A stretch of DNA of 64,000 nt from Phytohabitans kaempferiae (GTDB lineage Bacteria > Actinomycetota > Actinomycetes > Mycobacteriales > Micromonosporaceae). Below the pieces are notes generated by a model. The model was not told the DNA's origin and searched no databases. It saw only the letters and a program-made list of their open reading frames with translations. Where the stretch lies: positions 1-64,000 of the forward strand of contig NZ_JBHLUH010000068.1 in the NCBI RefSeq assembly GCF_042433955.1. The letters are read 5' to 3'. Made by a program: the position numbers and the translations under genes. This document shows positions 33,654 through 42,729 of the stretch, in pieces (position 1 is the first letter of the stretch; every line of letters starts with the position of its first letter).

Positions 33654-34534
33654 CGAGCGTCGTCATCGCGGCGCACAACGAAGCCGCGGTCATCGGACGG
33701 TGCCTGGACACGCTTCTGGCGGACGCGAAGCCCGGAGAGTTCGACATCACGGTCGTGGCAAACGGATGTAGCGACCAGACCGCCGCCGTGGCCGCGAGCC
33801 GCCCGGGCGTCCGAGTGCTCGACCTCGCGACGCCCGGCAAGCCCGGCGCGCTCAACGCGGGCGACGAGGTGGCGGTCGGCTTCCCCCGGGTCTACCTCGA
33901 CGCCGACATCGTGCTCACCACCGCGGGGCTGCGCCTCGTCGCCGCCGCGGTGGCGGATCAGGCGCCCGGCGCGCCGCTTGCCGCCGTACCGCGACGCGAG
34001 CTCGACCTGACCGGACGGCCGATGCTCGTGCGCGGCTACTTCGCCATCAACAAACGCCTGCCGGTCTTCCAGGACGGGCTGTTCGGGCGAGGAGTGATCG
34101 CCCTGTCGGCGGCGGCACGGGCCCGGTTCGACCGGTTCCCCGATCTCGTCGCCGACGACCTGTTCCTCGATTCGCAGTACAGCAAGGCGGAGAAGCGGCA
34201 GGTCGACACCGTGACCGCACGGATCGCCACGCCAAGGCGCACGCGCGACCTGATCCGCCGGCTGACCCGGGTCCGGCGCGGCAACGCGGCCATGCGGGCC
34301 GCCTCGGGCACCACGGTCGTGCCGGTCGCCGTACGTCCCGCCGCCCGGACCTCGTGGCTGCGCGACGTCGTCCTGCCCCGGCCGTGGCTCGCGCCGGCGG
34401 CGGTCTGCTACGTCGCCATCACCGTGCTCGCGGCGTTCTCGGCCCGCCGAGCCGGCCAGGCCACGGCGTGGGAACGCGACGACTCATCCCGGCAGGAAGA
34501 ACTCCAGACACCGTCAGGGCGGCACAGTGCCTAG
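33650..34534 (+). CDS. Family 2 glycosyltransferase with C-terminal membrane segment
   Basis: 294 residues. MTSVVIAAHNEAAVIGRCLDTLL opens a GT-A domain, with VVANGCSDQT and YLDADIVL (the DxD metal site, about residues 82-84). A single hydrophobic segment near the C-terminus (LAPAAVCYVAITVLAAF) may anchor it. ATG at 33650 overlaps the previous stop (ATGA) with GGAGG right before it. It overlaps the deacetylase gene too, so 32403-35195 is one operon. Confidence 0.86.
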   Translation: MTSVVIAAHNEAAVIGRCLDTLLADAKPGEFDITVVANGCSDQTAAVAASRPGVRVLDLATPGKPGALNAGDEVAVGFPRVYLDADIVLTTAGLRLVAAAVADQAPGAPLAAVPRRELDLTGRPMLVRGYFAINKRLPVFQDGLFGRGVIALSAAARARFDRFPDLVADDLFLDSQYSKAEKRQVDTVTARIATPRRTRDLIRRLTRVRRGNAAMRAASGTTVVPVAVRPAARTSWLRDVVLPRPWLAPAAVCYVAITVLAAFSARRAGQATAWERDDSSRQEELQTPSGRHSA

Positions 34535-35195
34535 CAACCGCGTCATCAACATCTGCTTTCACGGCGTCGGCAAGCCGCGGCGCGAGCTGGAGCCGGGCGA
34601 GGCGCCGTACTGGGTGGAAGAGGACCAGTTTCTCGCCATCCTCGACGAGATCGCGACGTGGCCGTCGGTACGCATCAGCTTCGACGACGGCAATGCCTCC
34701 GATGTCGACATCGCACTGCCGGCCCTGGTCGAGCGGGGTCTGACCGCAGACTTCTTCGTCCTGGCCGGCCGCCTCGACTCGGCCGGCAGCCTCGGCGAAG
34801 ATGACGTCCGCGAGCTGCGCCGGCGCGGCATGACCGTGGGCAGCCACGGCATGTGGCACCGCCCCTGGCGCGGCATGGACCCGGGCACGAGCAACGACGA
34901 GTTGGTGGAGGCCCGGACCCGGCTCGCCGGCGTCATCGGCGAACCGATCGAGACGGCCGCCTGCCCGCTCGGCCGGTACGACCGCCGCCTGCTGACCGAG
35001 ATGCGCCGGCTCGGCTACAAGCGGGTCTTCACCAGCGACCGGCGTGCCGCGCGACGCGACGCCTGGCTGCAACCGCGGTTCAGCGTGTGCGCGCCGGACA
35101 CGCCGCGGTCGATCCGGGCCCAGGCCCTGGTGCCGCCCAGCCTGGTCCGCCGTTCGAAGCTCTCGGCGGTCGGCGTCGTCAAGCGCCTGCGCTGA
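34527..35195 (+). CDS. Polysaccharide deacetylase (CE4/NodB-like)
   Basis: 222 residues with NodB motifs: SFDDG (Asp53-Asp54, general base and metal), SHGMWH (His107 and His111, metal ligands), and a later ACPLGRYDRR near 150 in place of the usual arginine motif. No signal peptide is evident, so it may act in the cytoplasm on lipid-linked sugar rather than on exported polymer. GTG at 34527 lies inside the previous gene (8-bp overlap). It probably removes N-acetyl groups from the repeat unit. Confidence 0.85.
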   Translation: MPSNRVINICFHGVGKPRRELEPGEAPYWVEEDQFLAILDEIATWPSVRISFDDGNASDVDIALPALVERGLTADFFVLAGRLDSAGSLGEDDVRELRRRGMTVGSHGMWHRPWRGMDPGTSNDELVEARTRLAGVIGEPIETAACPLGRYDRRLLTEMRRLGYKRVFTSDRRAARRDAWLQPRFSVCAPDTPRSIRAQALVPPSLVRRSKLSAVGVVKRLR

Positions 35196-36131
35196 TCACG
35201 ACGCCGGCGGATGCACCGTGTGCGGCCCCGGCGTCTCGCGCAGCTTGCTCGGGCTGAGCAGCGCCCGGGCGGCCATCTGGCTGGGGCTCTTGCCGATCGC
35301 GGCACGGCTCCCCTCGCGCAGCAGCAAGGCGGTCCAGAACGCGGCGGTGGCCAGCCGGCCGTGCCGGCGACGGTACAGCCGCACGCGGTTGAGCGTGAGC
35401 AGCGTCCACAACCGAGGCGAGATCCGGGAGTCTCCCTCGAGGTGGACGGCCTCGGCGGTCGGCGTGAACCGGGCGGCGAAGCCCGCGTCGCGGGCCCGCA
35501 GCGCGAAGTCGGTCTCCTCCGAGTAGAGGAAGAACGACTCGTCCCACGGCGCGCAGCGCGCCCAGCACTCGGCACTGATCAGGACCGTCGAGCCCTCGGC
35601 CCAGTCGGTCACGCTCTCCGCGCCGTAGCGGGACTCGTCGGTGACCACCTCGCCGAGTGCCGCGTATCGCCCGGCGCGCCCCGCGCCGAGGAACGCGTCG
35701 CCCAGGATCCGCAACACGCTGGGCTCGCGGCGCATCGTGTGGATCAGGTCGCCGTCGCCGTCACGCAGCAGCGGCACCGCGATGCCCGTGCCGGGCGTGC
35801 GCAGCACGGTCAGGAGCTTGCTCACACATCCCGGCCCCAGCCGCACGTCCGGATTGAGCACCAGCACCGCCGTGTGCGGCCCGGCGGCGGCGACCGCGGC
35901 GTTGATGCCCGCCGCGTATCCGGCGTTACGCCCCATCTCGACGACCGTGGCCTCTGGAGCATGCTCCTTGAGCGCGGCGATCGTGCCGTCTGCCGACGCG
36001 TTGTCGGCGACCGTCAGATGCCACCGGTGCCCAGCCAGGCCGGGCGCCAACGACGCCACGAGATCGGCGATCAACGCCTCGCTGTTGTACGTGACGACGA
36101 CTACGGCCACCGTCTCATCAGTGCTGGTCAC
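35196..36131 (-). CDS. Family 2 glycosyltransferase (rhamnosyltransferase WbbL-like)
   Basis: About 311 residues. VAVVVVTYNSEALIADLVASL opens the GT-A fold; NASADGT, NPDVRLGPG (the DxD-type site) and the acceptor-side WDESFFLYSEETDFALRARDAG are classic for WbbL/RfbF-type rhamnosyltransferases. GTG 36131 is my choice as it starts just before the first strand; GTG 36161 is possible, and neither has a clear ribosome site. It is convergent and abutting with the deacetylase gene. Confidence 0.86.
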   Translation of the reverse strand: MTSTDETVAVVVVTYNSEALIADLVASLAPGLAGHRWHLTVADNASADGTIAALKEHAPEATVVEMGRNAGYAAGINAAVAAAGPHTAVLVLNPDVRLGPGCVSKLLTVLRTPGTGIAVPLLRDGDGDLIHTMRREPSVLRILGDAFLGAGRAGRYAALGEVVTDESRYGAESVTDWAEGSTVLISAECWARCAPWDESFFLYSEETDFALRARDAGFAARFTPTAEAVHLEGDSRISPRLWTLLTLNRVRLYRRRHGRLATAAFWTALLLREGSRAAIGKSPSQMAARALLSPSKLRETPGPHTVHPPAS

Positions 36132-36184
36132 GCCGCTACATCTTGCCGCTAGGGAGGGCACGGCGGAAGGGAGCGGTCTGTCGG

Positions 36185-37003
36185 CTACCCGTCAACATCG
36201 GCCCTCCTCTGTCGCGGTCCGGCGACCGGGATGTCGGCGAAGGCGGCGACGGTGCGGTCCGCGTACGCACTCCCGTCGCCCACCTCCATTGGACCCTCCC
36301 ATGTGGACGGAAGTGGGGTCGGCACGCCGGGCGCGACCCGCGAGACGATCTCGTCCAGCACACGCTCGGAGTCACCGACCCACAGGTGCTTGGCGCCGTC
36401 GATGCCCACCACCTCGGCCTGCGGGATGGGGGTGAAGCGCAGGCGGGCCTCCTCCGGCCGCAGGTAGTCGTCGTGCTCGGGCACCAGCGCGGTGACCGGC
36501 TTGCCCGACTCCGCCCACACCGCCAGGTCGTCGTCGGTGGCGAAGCGCAGCGGCGGGGAGAGCAGGATCGCGCCAACCACGGCGGGGTCGCAACCATACT
36601 TCAGCACCAGGTCGGTGCCGAACGACCAGCCGAGCAGCCACACGTTCGGCAGTCCGGCGAACTCGGCGTACTCGATCGCGGCGGCCACGTCGAAGCGCTC
36701 CCCCACCGCGGCGTCGAACGCGCCCTCGCTGGTGCCGCGCACGCTGCTCGTCCCGCGCGTGTTGAAGCGCAGCACCGCGAGCCCGGCCAGCGCGGGCAGC
36801 CGCCACGCCGCCTTGCGGAAGATGTGGCTGTCCATCATGCCGCCGTGGGTCGGCAGTGGATGTACGCACACCAGCGCGGCGACCGGGTCGCGGTCGGCCG
36901 GGAGCGCCAGCTCACCGACCAGCGTGAGGCCGTCGGCGGTGTGCAGCTCTATGTCCTCCCGGCGCCCGGGAAGGATCGAGTTGGCACGGATCTTTTCGCT
37001 CAC
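36185..37003 (-). CDS. Alpha/beta hydrolase (COG2945-like)
   Basis: 272 residues. Nucleophile Ser127 in GWSFGT, the early VCVHPLPTHGGMM oxyanion region, RFNTRGTSSVRGTS near 79-92 and a likely catalytic His in GAKHLWVG near 206. The segments resemble the predicted-hydrolase family COG2945; no substrate is known. GTG start with a poor ribosome site. It lies 53 bp before the WbbL-like gene in the same direction, but a role in glycan synthesis is not evident. Confidence 0.8.
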   Translation of the reverse strand: MSEKIRANSILPGRREDIELHTADGLTLVGELALPADRDPVAALVCVHPLPTHGGMMDSHIFRKAAWRLPALAGLAVLRFNTRGTSSVRGTSEGAFDAAVGERFDVAAAIEYAEFAGLPNVWLLGWSFGTDLVLKYGCDPAVVGAILLSPPLRFATDDDLAVWAESGKPVTALVPEHDDYLRPEEARLRFTPIPQAEVVGIDGAKHLWVGDSERVLDEIVSRVAPGVPTPLPSTWEGPMEVGDGSAYADRTVAAFADIPVAGPRQRRADVDG

Positions 37004-37065
37004 GGAGCAAGTCTTTCACCGTCGAGGCTGGCCGGTGCGGCGAGTCGCGCGCTCGGTGGCGCCTT

Positions 37066-37347
37066 TCACCGTCGCCGCTCCCGCGCGCTCCAGCAACCGG
37101 CGTGCCAGTGCCGCCGGTCACTCTCGTCGCCGCGGCCGTCCACGGGCCAGGCCACCACGTGCGGGGTCCCGGGGCGGATCTCCTGGTTGCAGCCGGGACA
37201 GCGGTAGGTCTTGGTGGAGGCGCCGCCGGGGATCGTGCGGACCGCCCAGTCGCCGTCACTCCACCGCTGCACGCGCTGTATGCCCTGCCGGGCACGTTCG
37301 AGATCGAGCGGCGGGATCTCCTCCCGCTCGGGCTTGCGGCGCGGCAC
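37066..37347 (-). CDS. Small zinc-ribbon-like conserved protein
   Basis: 93 residues. CPGCNQEI near 50 and HWHAGCW near 82 form a CxxC...HxxC metal-binding pattern; the N-terminus is charged. I do not know its function; short actinobacterial proteins like this are common near housekeeping genes. The GTG start is three bases after the FkbM stop (TGA-GCC-GTG), so translation is probably coupled. Confidence 0.7.
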   Translation of the reverse strand: MPRRKPEREEIPPLDLERARQGIQRVQRWSDGDWAVRTIPGGASTKTYRCPGCNQEIRPGTPHVVAWPVDGRGDESDRRHWHAGCWSARERRR

Positions 37348-37350
37348 GGC

Positions 37351-38100
37351 TCAGGACAGGCGGGCGTACACGTCACCCGACCGGCCCGTCGGCCGGAGCC
37401 GCTCCAGCAGTGCCACCAGGCCCGGCATGTCGAGCCACTCGTCGCCGACCATGCGCGCGGTCTCGGCGAGCGAGTAGTTGTACCGGTAGCCGCCCGCGGT
37501 CGCCCCGAGCCGGTCGACCATGTCGAGCATCGCCATCGAGGCGTCGTGCGCCGACGGCACGTACTCCACCGAGAGGGCGCGCACGGGGCGGGAGAGGCCG
37601 GCGAGCACCTGCGCCTCGAAGCCCTCCACGTCGATCTTGCAGAACGCCGGCTCGCCGTGGCGGGCGATGAGGTCGTCGAGCGTCATGACCTCTACCTCGA
37701 CCGCGCGGTCCCACCGCACGCGCTGGAAGGACTTGTCGGTCGAGACCGAGTCCATCCAGTCGCGGGACATCGAGGAGACCGTCGGGTTGGTCGTGGAGAG
37801 CGCCAGCGAGGCCCGCCCGGACTGCTCACCGAGCGCGGTGGGCACGAGCGTGACCCCCCGGTCGCGCCCGAAGAGCAGTCGCAGGACGCGGACGCAGTCT
37901 GGCTGCGGCTCGACGGCGACGACCCGCGCGCCCAGCCTGCGCCACGCGCGGACCCGGCTGCCCACGTGCGCACCGATGTCGAAGCCCAGATCGCCGGGGC
38001 CGAGAAACTGCGCGTAGAGCCGCCGCATCCGCCGGTGCTTGGCGGGCTGGCCGTGGTAGATGACCATGGACCGGGCGATACCCCAGGCGCGGTCGAGCAT
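37351..38100 (-). CDS. FkbM-family SAM-dependent methyltransferase
   Basis: 249 residues. SAM-binding motif I is FDIGAHVGSRVRAW (about 39-52), motif II VVAVEPQPDCVRVL, and the FkbM signature KIDVEGFEAQVL lies near 155. FkbM proteins O-methylate sugars or polyketides; here a sugar of the surface glycan is the likely target. The start ATG 38100 is 45 bp from the upstream GT-C gene in the same direction. Confidence 0.87.
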   Translation of the reverse strand: MLDRAWGIARSMVIYHGQPAKHRRMRRLYAQFLGPGDLGFDIGAHVGSRVRAWRRLGARVVAVEPQPDCVRVLRLLFGRDRGVTLVPTALGEQSGRASLALSTTNPTVSSMSRDWMDSVSTDKSFQRVRWDRAVEVEVMTLDDLIARHGEPAFCKIDVEGFEAQVLAGLSRPVRALSVEYVPSAHDASMAMLDMVDRLGATAGGYRYNYSLAETARMVGDEWLDMPGLVALLERLRPTGRSGDVYARLS

Positions 38101-38145
38101 GGTGCGACCGTACCCTGTCGCGGTGACGGTGGTACATCGTCGGGC

Positions 38146-39687
38146 CTATCGGCGGGCGAGGAGCACCACCCGCACGCCTTCGAAGTCTCCCTGGGGGGTG
38201 ACGCGGTAGGGCCGCAGGATCTCGCGCCGCTCGGCTGAGAGCCCGGAGAGCGGATCCGAGTCGTAGGTCGTGCTGATCAGCCAGATCCGCTCGATGTCGA
38301 TCTCCGCGCACTCGGGCATGCCGTCGTCGCCGCACTCGCGTGCCGAGTAGGAGCCCCGTGCCACCGATGTCGCCGCCACGAAGACGTCCGTCGGCCGCGG
38401 GTCGTCGCGCATCTCGTAGTCGACCGCCTCCCGCGCGAGGTCGGAGAGCTGGCCGAAGACGTCGTTGTAGGCGAGGCCGTCGCCAGGCCGCGCGTTGGCC
38501 CGGATCACGTCGATCGCGCCCTTGTAGTCGGGCTGTCCGGTGACCGGGCTCGACCGGACCTCCCGCTGGTCGGGCAGCACCAGGTAGCTGACCAACGGCA
38601 GGACAAGCACGGCGCCCAGTGCCCGGGCCCAGGTGGCGTTCCGGCGGGTGACGATCTCACCGAGCCCGCAGATGCCGACGGCGGCCAGCAGCGCCCAGGC
38701 CGGCAGCACGTACAGCACGTAGCGGGCGAGGAACATATGCAGCACTGGATACGTGACGTAGATGAAGATGACGGGAAGGACCGCCCAGACGACAACGGCA
38801 GGCGCGACCTCCCGCTGCCGGCGCCACATCAGGAACCCGCCGACGACTCCCGCGGCGACGACGATCCCCGCCGCCGGCCAGGAGAGAAACAGCTCGTGCG
38901 GGAAACCCCGGACCGCGTCGAGGTCCGCCTTGATCCAGGAGATCGACGCGGACTGACCGGACGCGAACGACAGCAACGGAATGACCCCGAGGCTCGCGAA
39001 GCCCACCGTGCCGGCCCATCGGTACCGACGGGCGTCATCTCCGTCGGTCATCCGGACGACGAGGAACAGATGGGCGGCCAGGACGACCAGCGACGCGAAA
39101 TGCAGCAGCCCGGCGGCGACGACACTCGCCCCGTAGAGGACCCAGCGCCGCCCCACGGGCCGGTCCATCGCACGCACCAGCAGCAGCGTCGACACCACCA
39201 CCATCATGGTGACCAGCGCGTACGACCGCGACTCCTGGGCGTACCTACTGACCGCGGGGATGAGGACGAAGAGCAACCCGGCCACGACCCCGACGGCCGC
39301 GCCCACGAGCCGCCGCCCGAGCAACGCCAGGCAGCCAGCTGCCACCGCCATCGCGAACAAGGACGGGGTCCGCATCGCCAGCGGCGAGTCGCCCGCCACG
39401 GCGATCCAGCCCTTGATGACCAGGATGTACACGGTGTGGACCAGGTCCGTGTTGGACAGCAGGTGGGCCAAATCGCGGAACGAAAGTGTGGCGGCGTGCC
39501 AGGTGGCGTACTCGTTGTTCCACATCTGGCGGCTGTCCGCGCCGATCCAGCCGACGACGAGCGCGACGAGGAACGGCACGATCGCCAGGGCGGCGGTGGG
39601 GTGGCTCTTCGGAGGCTCCGGCTCCGCGCCCGGTGCGCGCTCGCCCTCCGGCACGGCCACCGCCGAGCGGTCAGGAGCAAGCACCAT
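38146..39687 (-). CDS. GT-C (GT39/ArnT-like) membrane glycosyltransferase
   Basis: 513 residues. A cytoplasmic N-terminus of about 30 residues precedes some eleven hydrophobic segments. The first extracytoplasmic loop, IGADSRQMWNNEYATWHAA, carries the acidic residues expected of PMT/ArnT-type GT-C enzymes (Asp/Glu near 50-60), and RYAQESRSYALV is the next conserved loop. A C-terminal soluble domain of about 150 residues follows. It would transfer a polyprenyl-phosphate sugar outside the membrane. ATG 39687 has GGGA at suitable spacing. Confidence 0.85.
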   Translation of the reverse strand: MVLAPDRSAVAVPEGERAPGAEPEPPKSHPTAALAIVPFLVALVVGWIGADSRQMWNNEYATWHAATLSFRDLAHLLSNTDLVHTVYILVIKGWIAVAGDSPLAMRTPSLFAMAVAAGCLALLGRRLVGAAVGVVAGLLFVLIPAVSRYAQESRSYALVTMMVVVSTLLLVRAMDRPVGRRWVLYGASVVAAGLLHFASLVVLAAHLFLVVRMTDGDDARRYRWAGTVGFASLGVIPLLSFASGQSASISWIKADLDAVRGFPHELFLSWPAAGIVVAAGVVGGFLMWRRQREVAPAVVVWAVLPVIFIYVTYPVLHMFLARYVLYVLPAWALLAAVGICGLGEIVTRRNATWARALGAVLVLPLVSYLVLPDQREVRSSPVTGQPDYKGAIDVIRANARPGDGLAYNDVFGQLSDLAREAVDYEMRDDPRPTDVFVAATSVARGSYSARECGDDGMPECAEIDIERIWLISTTYDSDPLSGLSAERREILRPYRVTPQGDFEGVRVVLLARR

Positions 39688-39731
39688 CGCCGGGAATCCC
39701 TTCGCTATTCGACACGGAAGCTACCCGGAAA

Positions 39732-40748
39732 CTACTTCACCTGGAACCCGTACACCGGGCTCTTGGCCTCGCTGCGGAAGCGGCGGAGGGCAGCGGCGTC
39801 CTGGTCGATGTTCCACTTCCCGGATCCGTCGTTGTTGAACCAGATGAACCCGAGCATGTCGGACCGGTCGGCCACGCCCTCGAAGAGATTTGAGATGTGG
39901 TCCGGCCGCGCCGAGCCCGGCTCGGCGGCCGTCTCCACGATCAGGAACGGCCTCTGCGTGAACTCACGGATCTGGTCCAGCGTGGGCTCGAAGAGCGACC
40001 GGAAGGTCTTCTTGCCCTTGCGGGTGTAGTAGCCGTCGATGCCGACCCAGTGCACGTACTGATCGCCTGGGTAGTACGGCTTGAGCTTTACGCTGGGCAT
40101 CGGGTTGATGACGTTTGGCGTCCAGGCCCAGATGACGTTCGTGGCCTCGGCGCGGACGAACAGCCCGTGGATGTGCCGCCAAGCCGCGACGAACTCGGCC
40201 GGTTTGTTCCGCTGCCGCCCCCAGGGGTACCAGTCGCCGTTCATCTCGTGCGCGAACGTCAGCACGATTGGCAGGTTGAGCAGGCGGACGGCGGTCGCGA
40301 ACTCCAGGATGTACTCATCCTGCTTCCCCGCCGCGATGTCGGCCAGCGTCGGCTTGAACGGCTCCCAGCGGATGACCGGCAGCGCGCCGTACTGGTAAGC
40401 CTTCCGGACTTCGGAGACCGCGAACTTGTCGTCGAAGCTCTCGTAGATGGCGATCAGATTGGGCTGCTTACCGATGCTGCTGGCAAACTTCTCGATCTTG
40501 GTCATGTCGGTCGGGGCGCCGTTGATCGCCACACCGAGGAACTTCTTCTCCGGCCGCAGCAGGGGCGTGATGTCGAACGGCGGCGGGGTGGGACTCGGGG
40601 TCGCCTGGGGCCCGGCGGACGCGGCCACCGCCACCTGGACGCCGGCGGCCGACCTCAGCGCCTTGGAGATGTTGACCTGGCTGACGACGGCGTACTCCGT
40701 GACGGCGAGAGCGACGATCAGGAGCGCGACGAGTATGTGCCTGCTCCT
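39732..40748 (-). CDS. GH26-like beta-mannanase/endoglycanase, membrane-anchored
   Basis: About 338 residues. One N-terminal hydrophobic signal/anchor (about 6-25) and a Pro/Thr linker precede a TIM-barrel domain. Glu169 in TFAHEMNGDWYPWG is the acid/base in the GH26 context, and Glu273 in FLIVETAAEPGS is the nucleophile. WAWTPN and HWVGIDGYY match the fold as well. The start codon is a GTG at 40749-40751 that overlaps the stop of the cellulose-synthase-like gene (GTGA), so the true 5' end is 40751. Its role is likely that of BcsZ/CslZ, trimming the nascent polymer, although those are GH8/GH6 enzymes. Confidence 0.86.
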   Translation of the reverse strand, partial: RSRHILVALLIVALAVTEYAVVSQVNISKALRSAAGVQVAVAASAGPQATPSPTPPPFDITPLLRPEKKFLGVAINGAPTDMTKIEKFASSIGKQPNLIAIYESFDDKFAVSEVRKAYQYGALPVIRWEPFKPTLADIAAGKQDEYILEFATAVRLLNLPIVLTFAHEMNGDWYPWGRQRNKPAEFVAAWRHIHGLFVRAEATNVIWAWTPNVINPMPSVKLKPYYPGDQYVHWVGIDGYYTRKGKKTFRSLFEPTLDQIREFTQRPFLIVETAAEPGSARPDHISNLFEGVADRSDMLGFIWFNNDGSGKWNIDQDAAALRRFRSEAKSPVYGFQVK

Positions 40749-42403
40749 CACATCACGACCTCGACATCCTTGCGCGGGTCGACCAGCAGCACCTGGGACA
40801 CGATGGCGAGGAAGAAGACACCGCTAAGCATCGCGGGGGCGAATGCCAACGCGTCGCCGGACAGCATCCGGAAGCCGGCGATGCCCACCCACGCCAGCCC
40901 GACACCGGCTGTCCAGTACCGGAGACCGACCCAGAGCCGCCGCGTGCGGCTCTTCTGGCCCTTGCCGCCGGTCGGCTGCCAGCCCATCTGCCGGCCGCGC
41001 AGGATGTCGTAGATGGCGAACAGGTGCGCCCAGCCGTACAGCAGCTTGACCGTCCACGCCTCCAAGCCGTACCTGGCTTTGTGCCACAGCGGGAAGAGCA
41101 CCAGGTTGTAGATGACGCTGGGGACGATGAGCAGATAGTTCGCCAGCGCCATCTCCTCCGGAAAGAAGACCAGCATGACGAGCGGGATGACCGGACCGGC
41201 GAAGGTGAAGACTCCCGTGTGCAGGTAGTAGCAGAAACCCGAGATGTAGCTGAGCCGGGCGCGCAGGCGCAGCTTGGTCGCCCAGAACTTCCGCGCGCCG
41301 AGCAGGCTCATCGAGCCGGCGCACCAGCGGTACTGCTGGGTGAAGAACGAGTCGACGTCGCCGGGGCAGAGCCCGGCCGCGAGAGCGACCGGGATGTACT
41401 TCAGGTGCCAGCCCTTCATCCGCAGGTCGAAGCCCGTGTGCACGTCTTCGGAGTGCTCGATCAGCGTCGAGCCACCGATGTCGTCCAGCGCGGCCCGCCG
41501 GTAGACCGCGCAACTGCCCACGCAGATCGCCGCGCCGTGGTGCTGGCGGGAGACCTGCACCGACCGGTAGAACAACTCCTGTACGGCACCGGCGCCGCGC
41601 TCGACCCAGCCTTGTCCTTTGTGGACGCGGAAGAACTGGGGTGACTGCACGATGCCGAGCGTAGGGTCGGCGTCGAAGTACGGCAGCATCTCGTCGAGCA
41701 TGTCGTGGCGCGGTGAGAAGTCCGCGTCCAGCACGAGGATGAAATCGCCGAGGGTCCGCTCGAAGGCGTACCGCATGTTGCCCGCCTTCTTGTACCAGCC
41801 TCGGTTGGGGCGGCGCTGGTAGACGAAGTGGAACGCGAGCGCCATCCGCTCCATGTCCTCGGTGGGCGAGTCGTCCAGCACGTACACCGTCACGTTGCCG
41901 CGGTAGTACGTGGCCATCTGGCGGACGTACTCCCAGGTGTTGGCGAGCACGTGCGGCGGCTCACCACATACCGGCAGGAAGATGTCGACCGGCGGGTACC
42001 GCTTCGGCTTCCAGTCGGCGACGATCCGCTGGTGCGCCTTCATGTCGAAGCCCGGCGTCAGGAAGTTGACCACGACGGAGATGACGTAGTAAGCCATCGT
42101 GAACAGCAGCAGCGGAGTCAGCACCAACAGGGCCGGGGCGAGCCGGAGGAAGAGGACCTGGCTCACGACGAGCGAGCCGAAGCTGACGAACGAAAAGAGC
42201 ATGAGAGGGGCGAGCCGCCGCTGGCGGTAGAGGACCTTCTCGTCGTCGGTCGGCGGCAAGGGCACCGGCGCGTACGCCGGGCGCATCGGGCGAGCGGCTC
42301 TCTTGTCGCCTCGCTGGCTCGGCACCCTGATAGTGGCCGGCACCCGAAACTCTGCGGTGGCGTCTGGTGGCAGCGTGGCGTCGGTACGGGCCGGCGAACC
42401 CAC
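40748..42403 (-). CDS. cslA: Cellulose-synthase-like family 2 glycosyltransferase
   Basis: 551 residues. Two TM segments (about 65-115), then a cytosolic GT2 domain with the processive D,D,D,QxxRW set: Asp177-178 (VLDDSPTED), DADFS (226-230), SED (318-320) and QQYRW (356-360), then about six further TM segments. This is the BcsA/CslA layout without a PilZ domain. It would synthesise and extrude a beta-linked glucan. GTG 42403 has a GGAGGAGAAG ribosome region. It is divergent from a glxA-like gene, as a cslA-glxA locus, and coupled to a GH26-like enzyme. The symbol is by analogy to Streptomyces. Confidence 0.88.
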   Translation of the reverse strand: MGSPARTDATLPPDATAEFRVPATIRVPSQRGDKRAARPMRPAYAPVPLPPTDDEKVLYRQRRLAPLMLFSFVSFGSLVVSQVLFLRLAPALLVLTPLLLFTMAYYVISVVVNFLTPGFDMKAHQRIVADWKPKRYPPVDIFLPVCGEPPHVLANTWEYVRQMATYYRGNVTVYVLDDSPTEDMERMALAFHFVYQRRPNRGWYKKAGNMRYAFERTLGDFILVLDADFSPRHDMLDEMLPYFDADPTLGIVQSPQFFRVHKGQGWVERGAGAVQELFYRSVQVSRQHHGAAICVGSCAVYRRAALDDIGGSTLIEHSEDVHTGFDLRMKGWHLKYIPVALAAGLCPGDVDSFFTQQYRWCAGSMSLLGARKFWATKLRLRARLSYISGFCYYLHTGVFTFAGPVIPLVMLVFFPEEMALANYLLIVPSVIYNLVLFPLWHKARYGLEAWTVKLLYGWAHLFAIYDILRGRQMGWQPTGGKGQKSRTRRLWVGLRYWTAGVGLAWVGIAGFRMLSGDALAFAPAMLSGVFFLAIVSQVLLVDPRKDVEVVM

Positions 42404-42490
42404 GGCGAGCTTCTCCTCCGCGATTCAAGGGGCGACCAAGTCAAGGGCGACCAAGGCAGTTAACTTCAGGACCCAGGCCGAGAACAAGTC
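42404..42490. repeat. Tandem 15/16-bp direct repeat upstream of the cslA-like gene
   Basis: TCAAGGGGCGACCAAG (42425-42440) is followed directly by TCAAGGGCGACCAAG (42441-42455). It lies in the divergent control region and could be a repeated regulator site. Nothing else is recognised in this stretch. Confidence 0.5.
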
Positions 42491-42508
42491 CTGTGCTTCG
42501 AAGCACAG
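42491..42508. promoter_or_regulatory. Perfect 18-bp palindrome in the cslA-glxA intergenic region
   Basis: CTGTGCTTCGAAGCACAG is self-complementary over all 18 bases with a TTCGAA centre. It sits about 90 bp from the cslA-like start in a 326-bp divergent gap. It is a strong candidate for a dimeric regulator site. Confidence 0.65.
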
Positions 42509-42667
42509 CAAATGCCACGAAAGCGGCCCCACATGCTCCACGAAATAGACAAGACCCCACAACCTACGAAGCCAAGACGCGTAGGGCAATCGCCCGTTCG
42601 GCCAAGCGAACAAGGCCAGGCCACCGGCTGCCGAGCCGTGACCGGACGGCCCTACGGGCACGCCGGC

Positions 42668-42681
42668 GCCTACCGGTAGGC
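42668..42681. promoter_or_regulatory. Perfect 14-bp palindrome before the glxA-like gene
   Basis: GCCTACCGGTAGGC is self-complementary over 14 bases, about 50 bp upstream of the GTG at 42730. The sequence CCGGACGGCC occurs on both sides of it. It is a possible operator near the promoter. Confidence 0.5.
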
Positions 42682-42729
42682 TGCCGGACGGCCAGGATAG
42701 ACGCTCTCAACTGGACGAGGAGACGCAAG

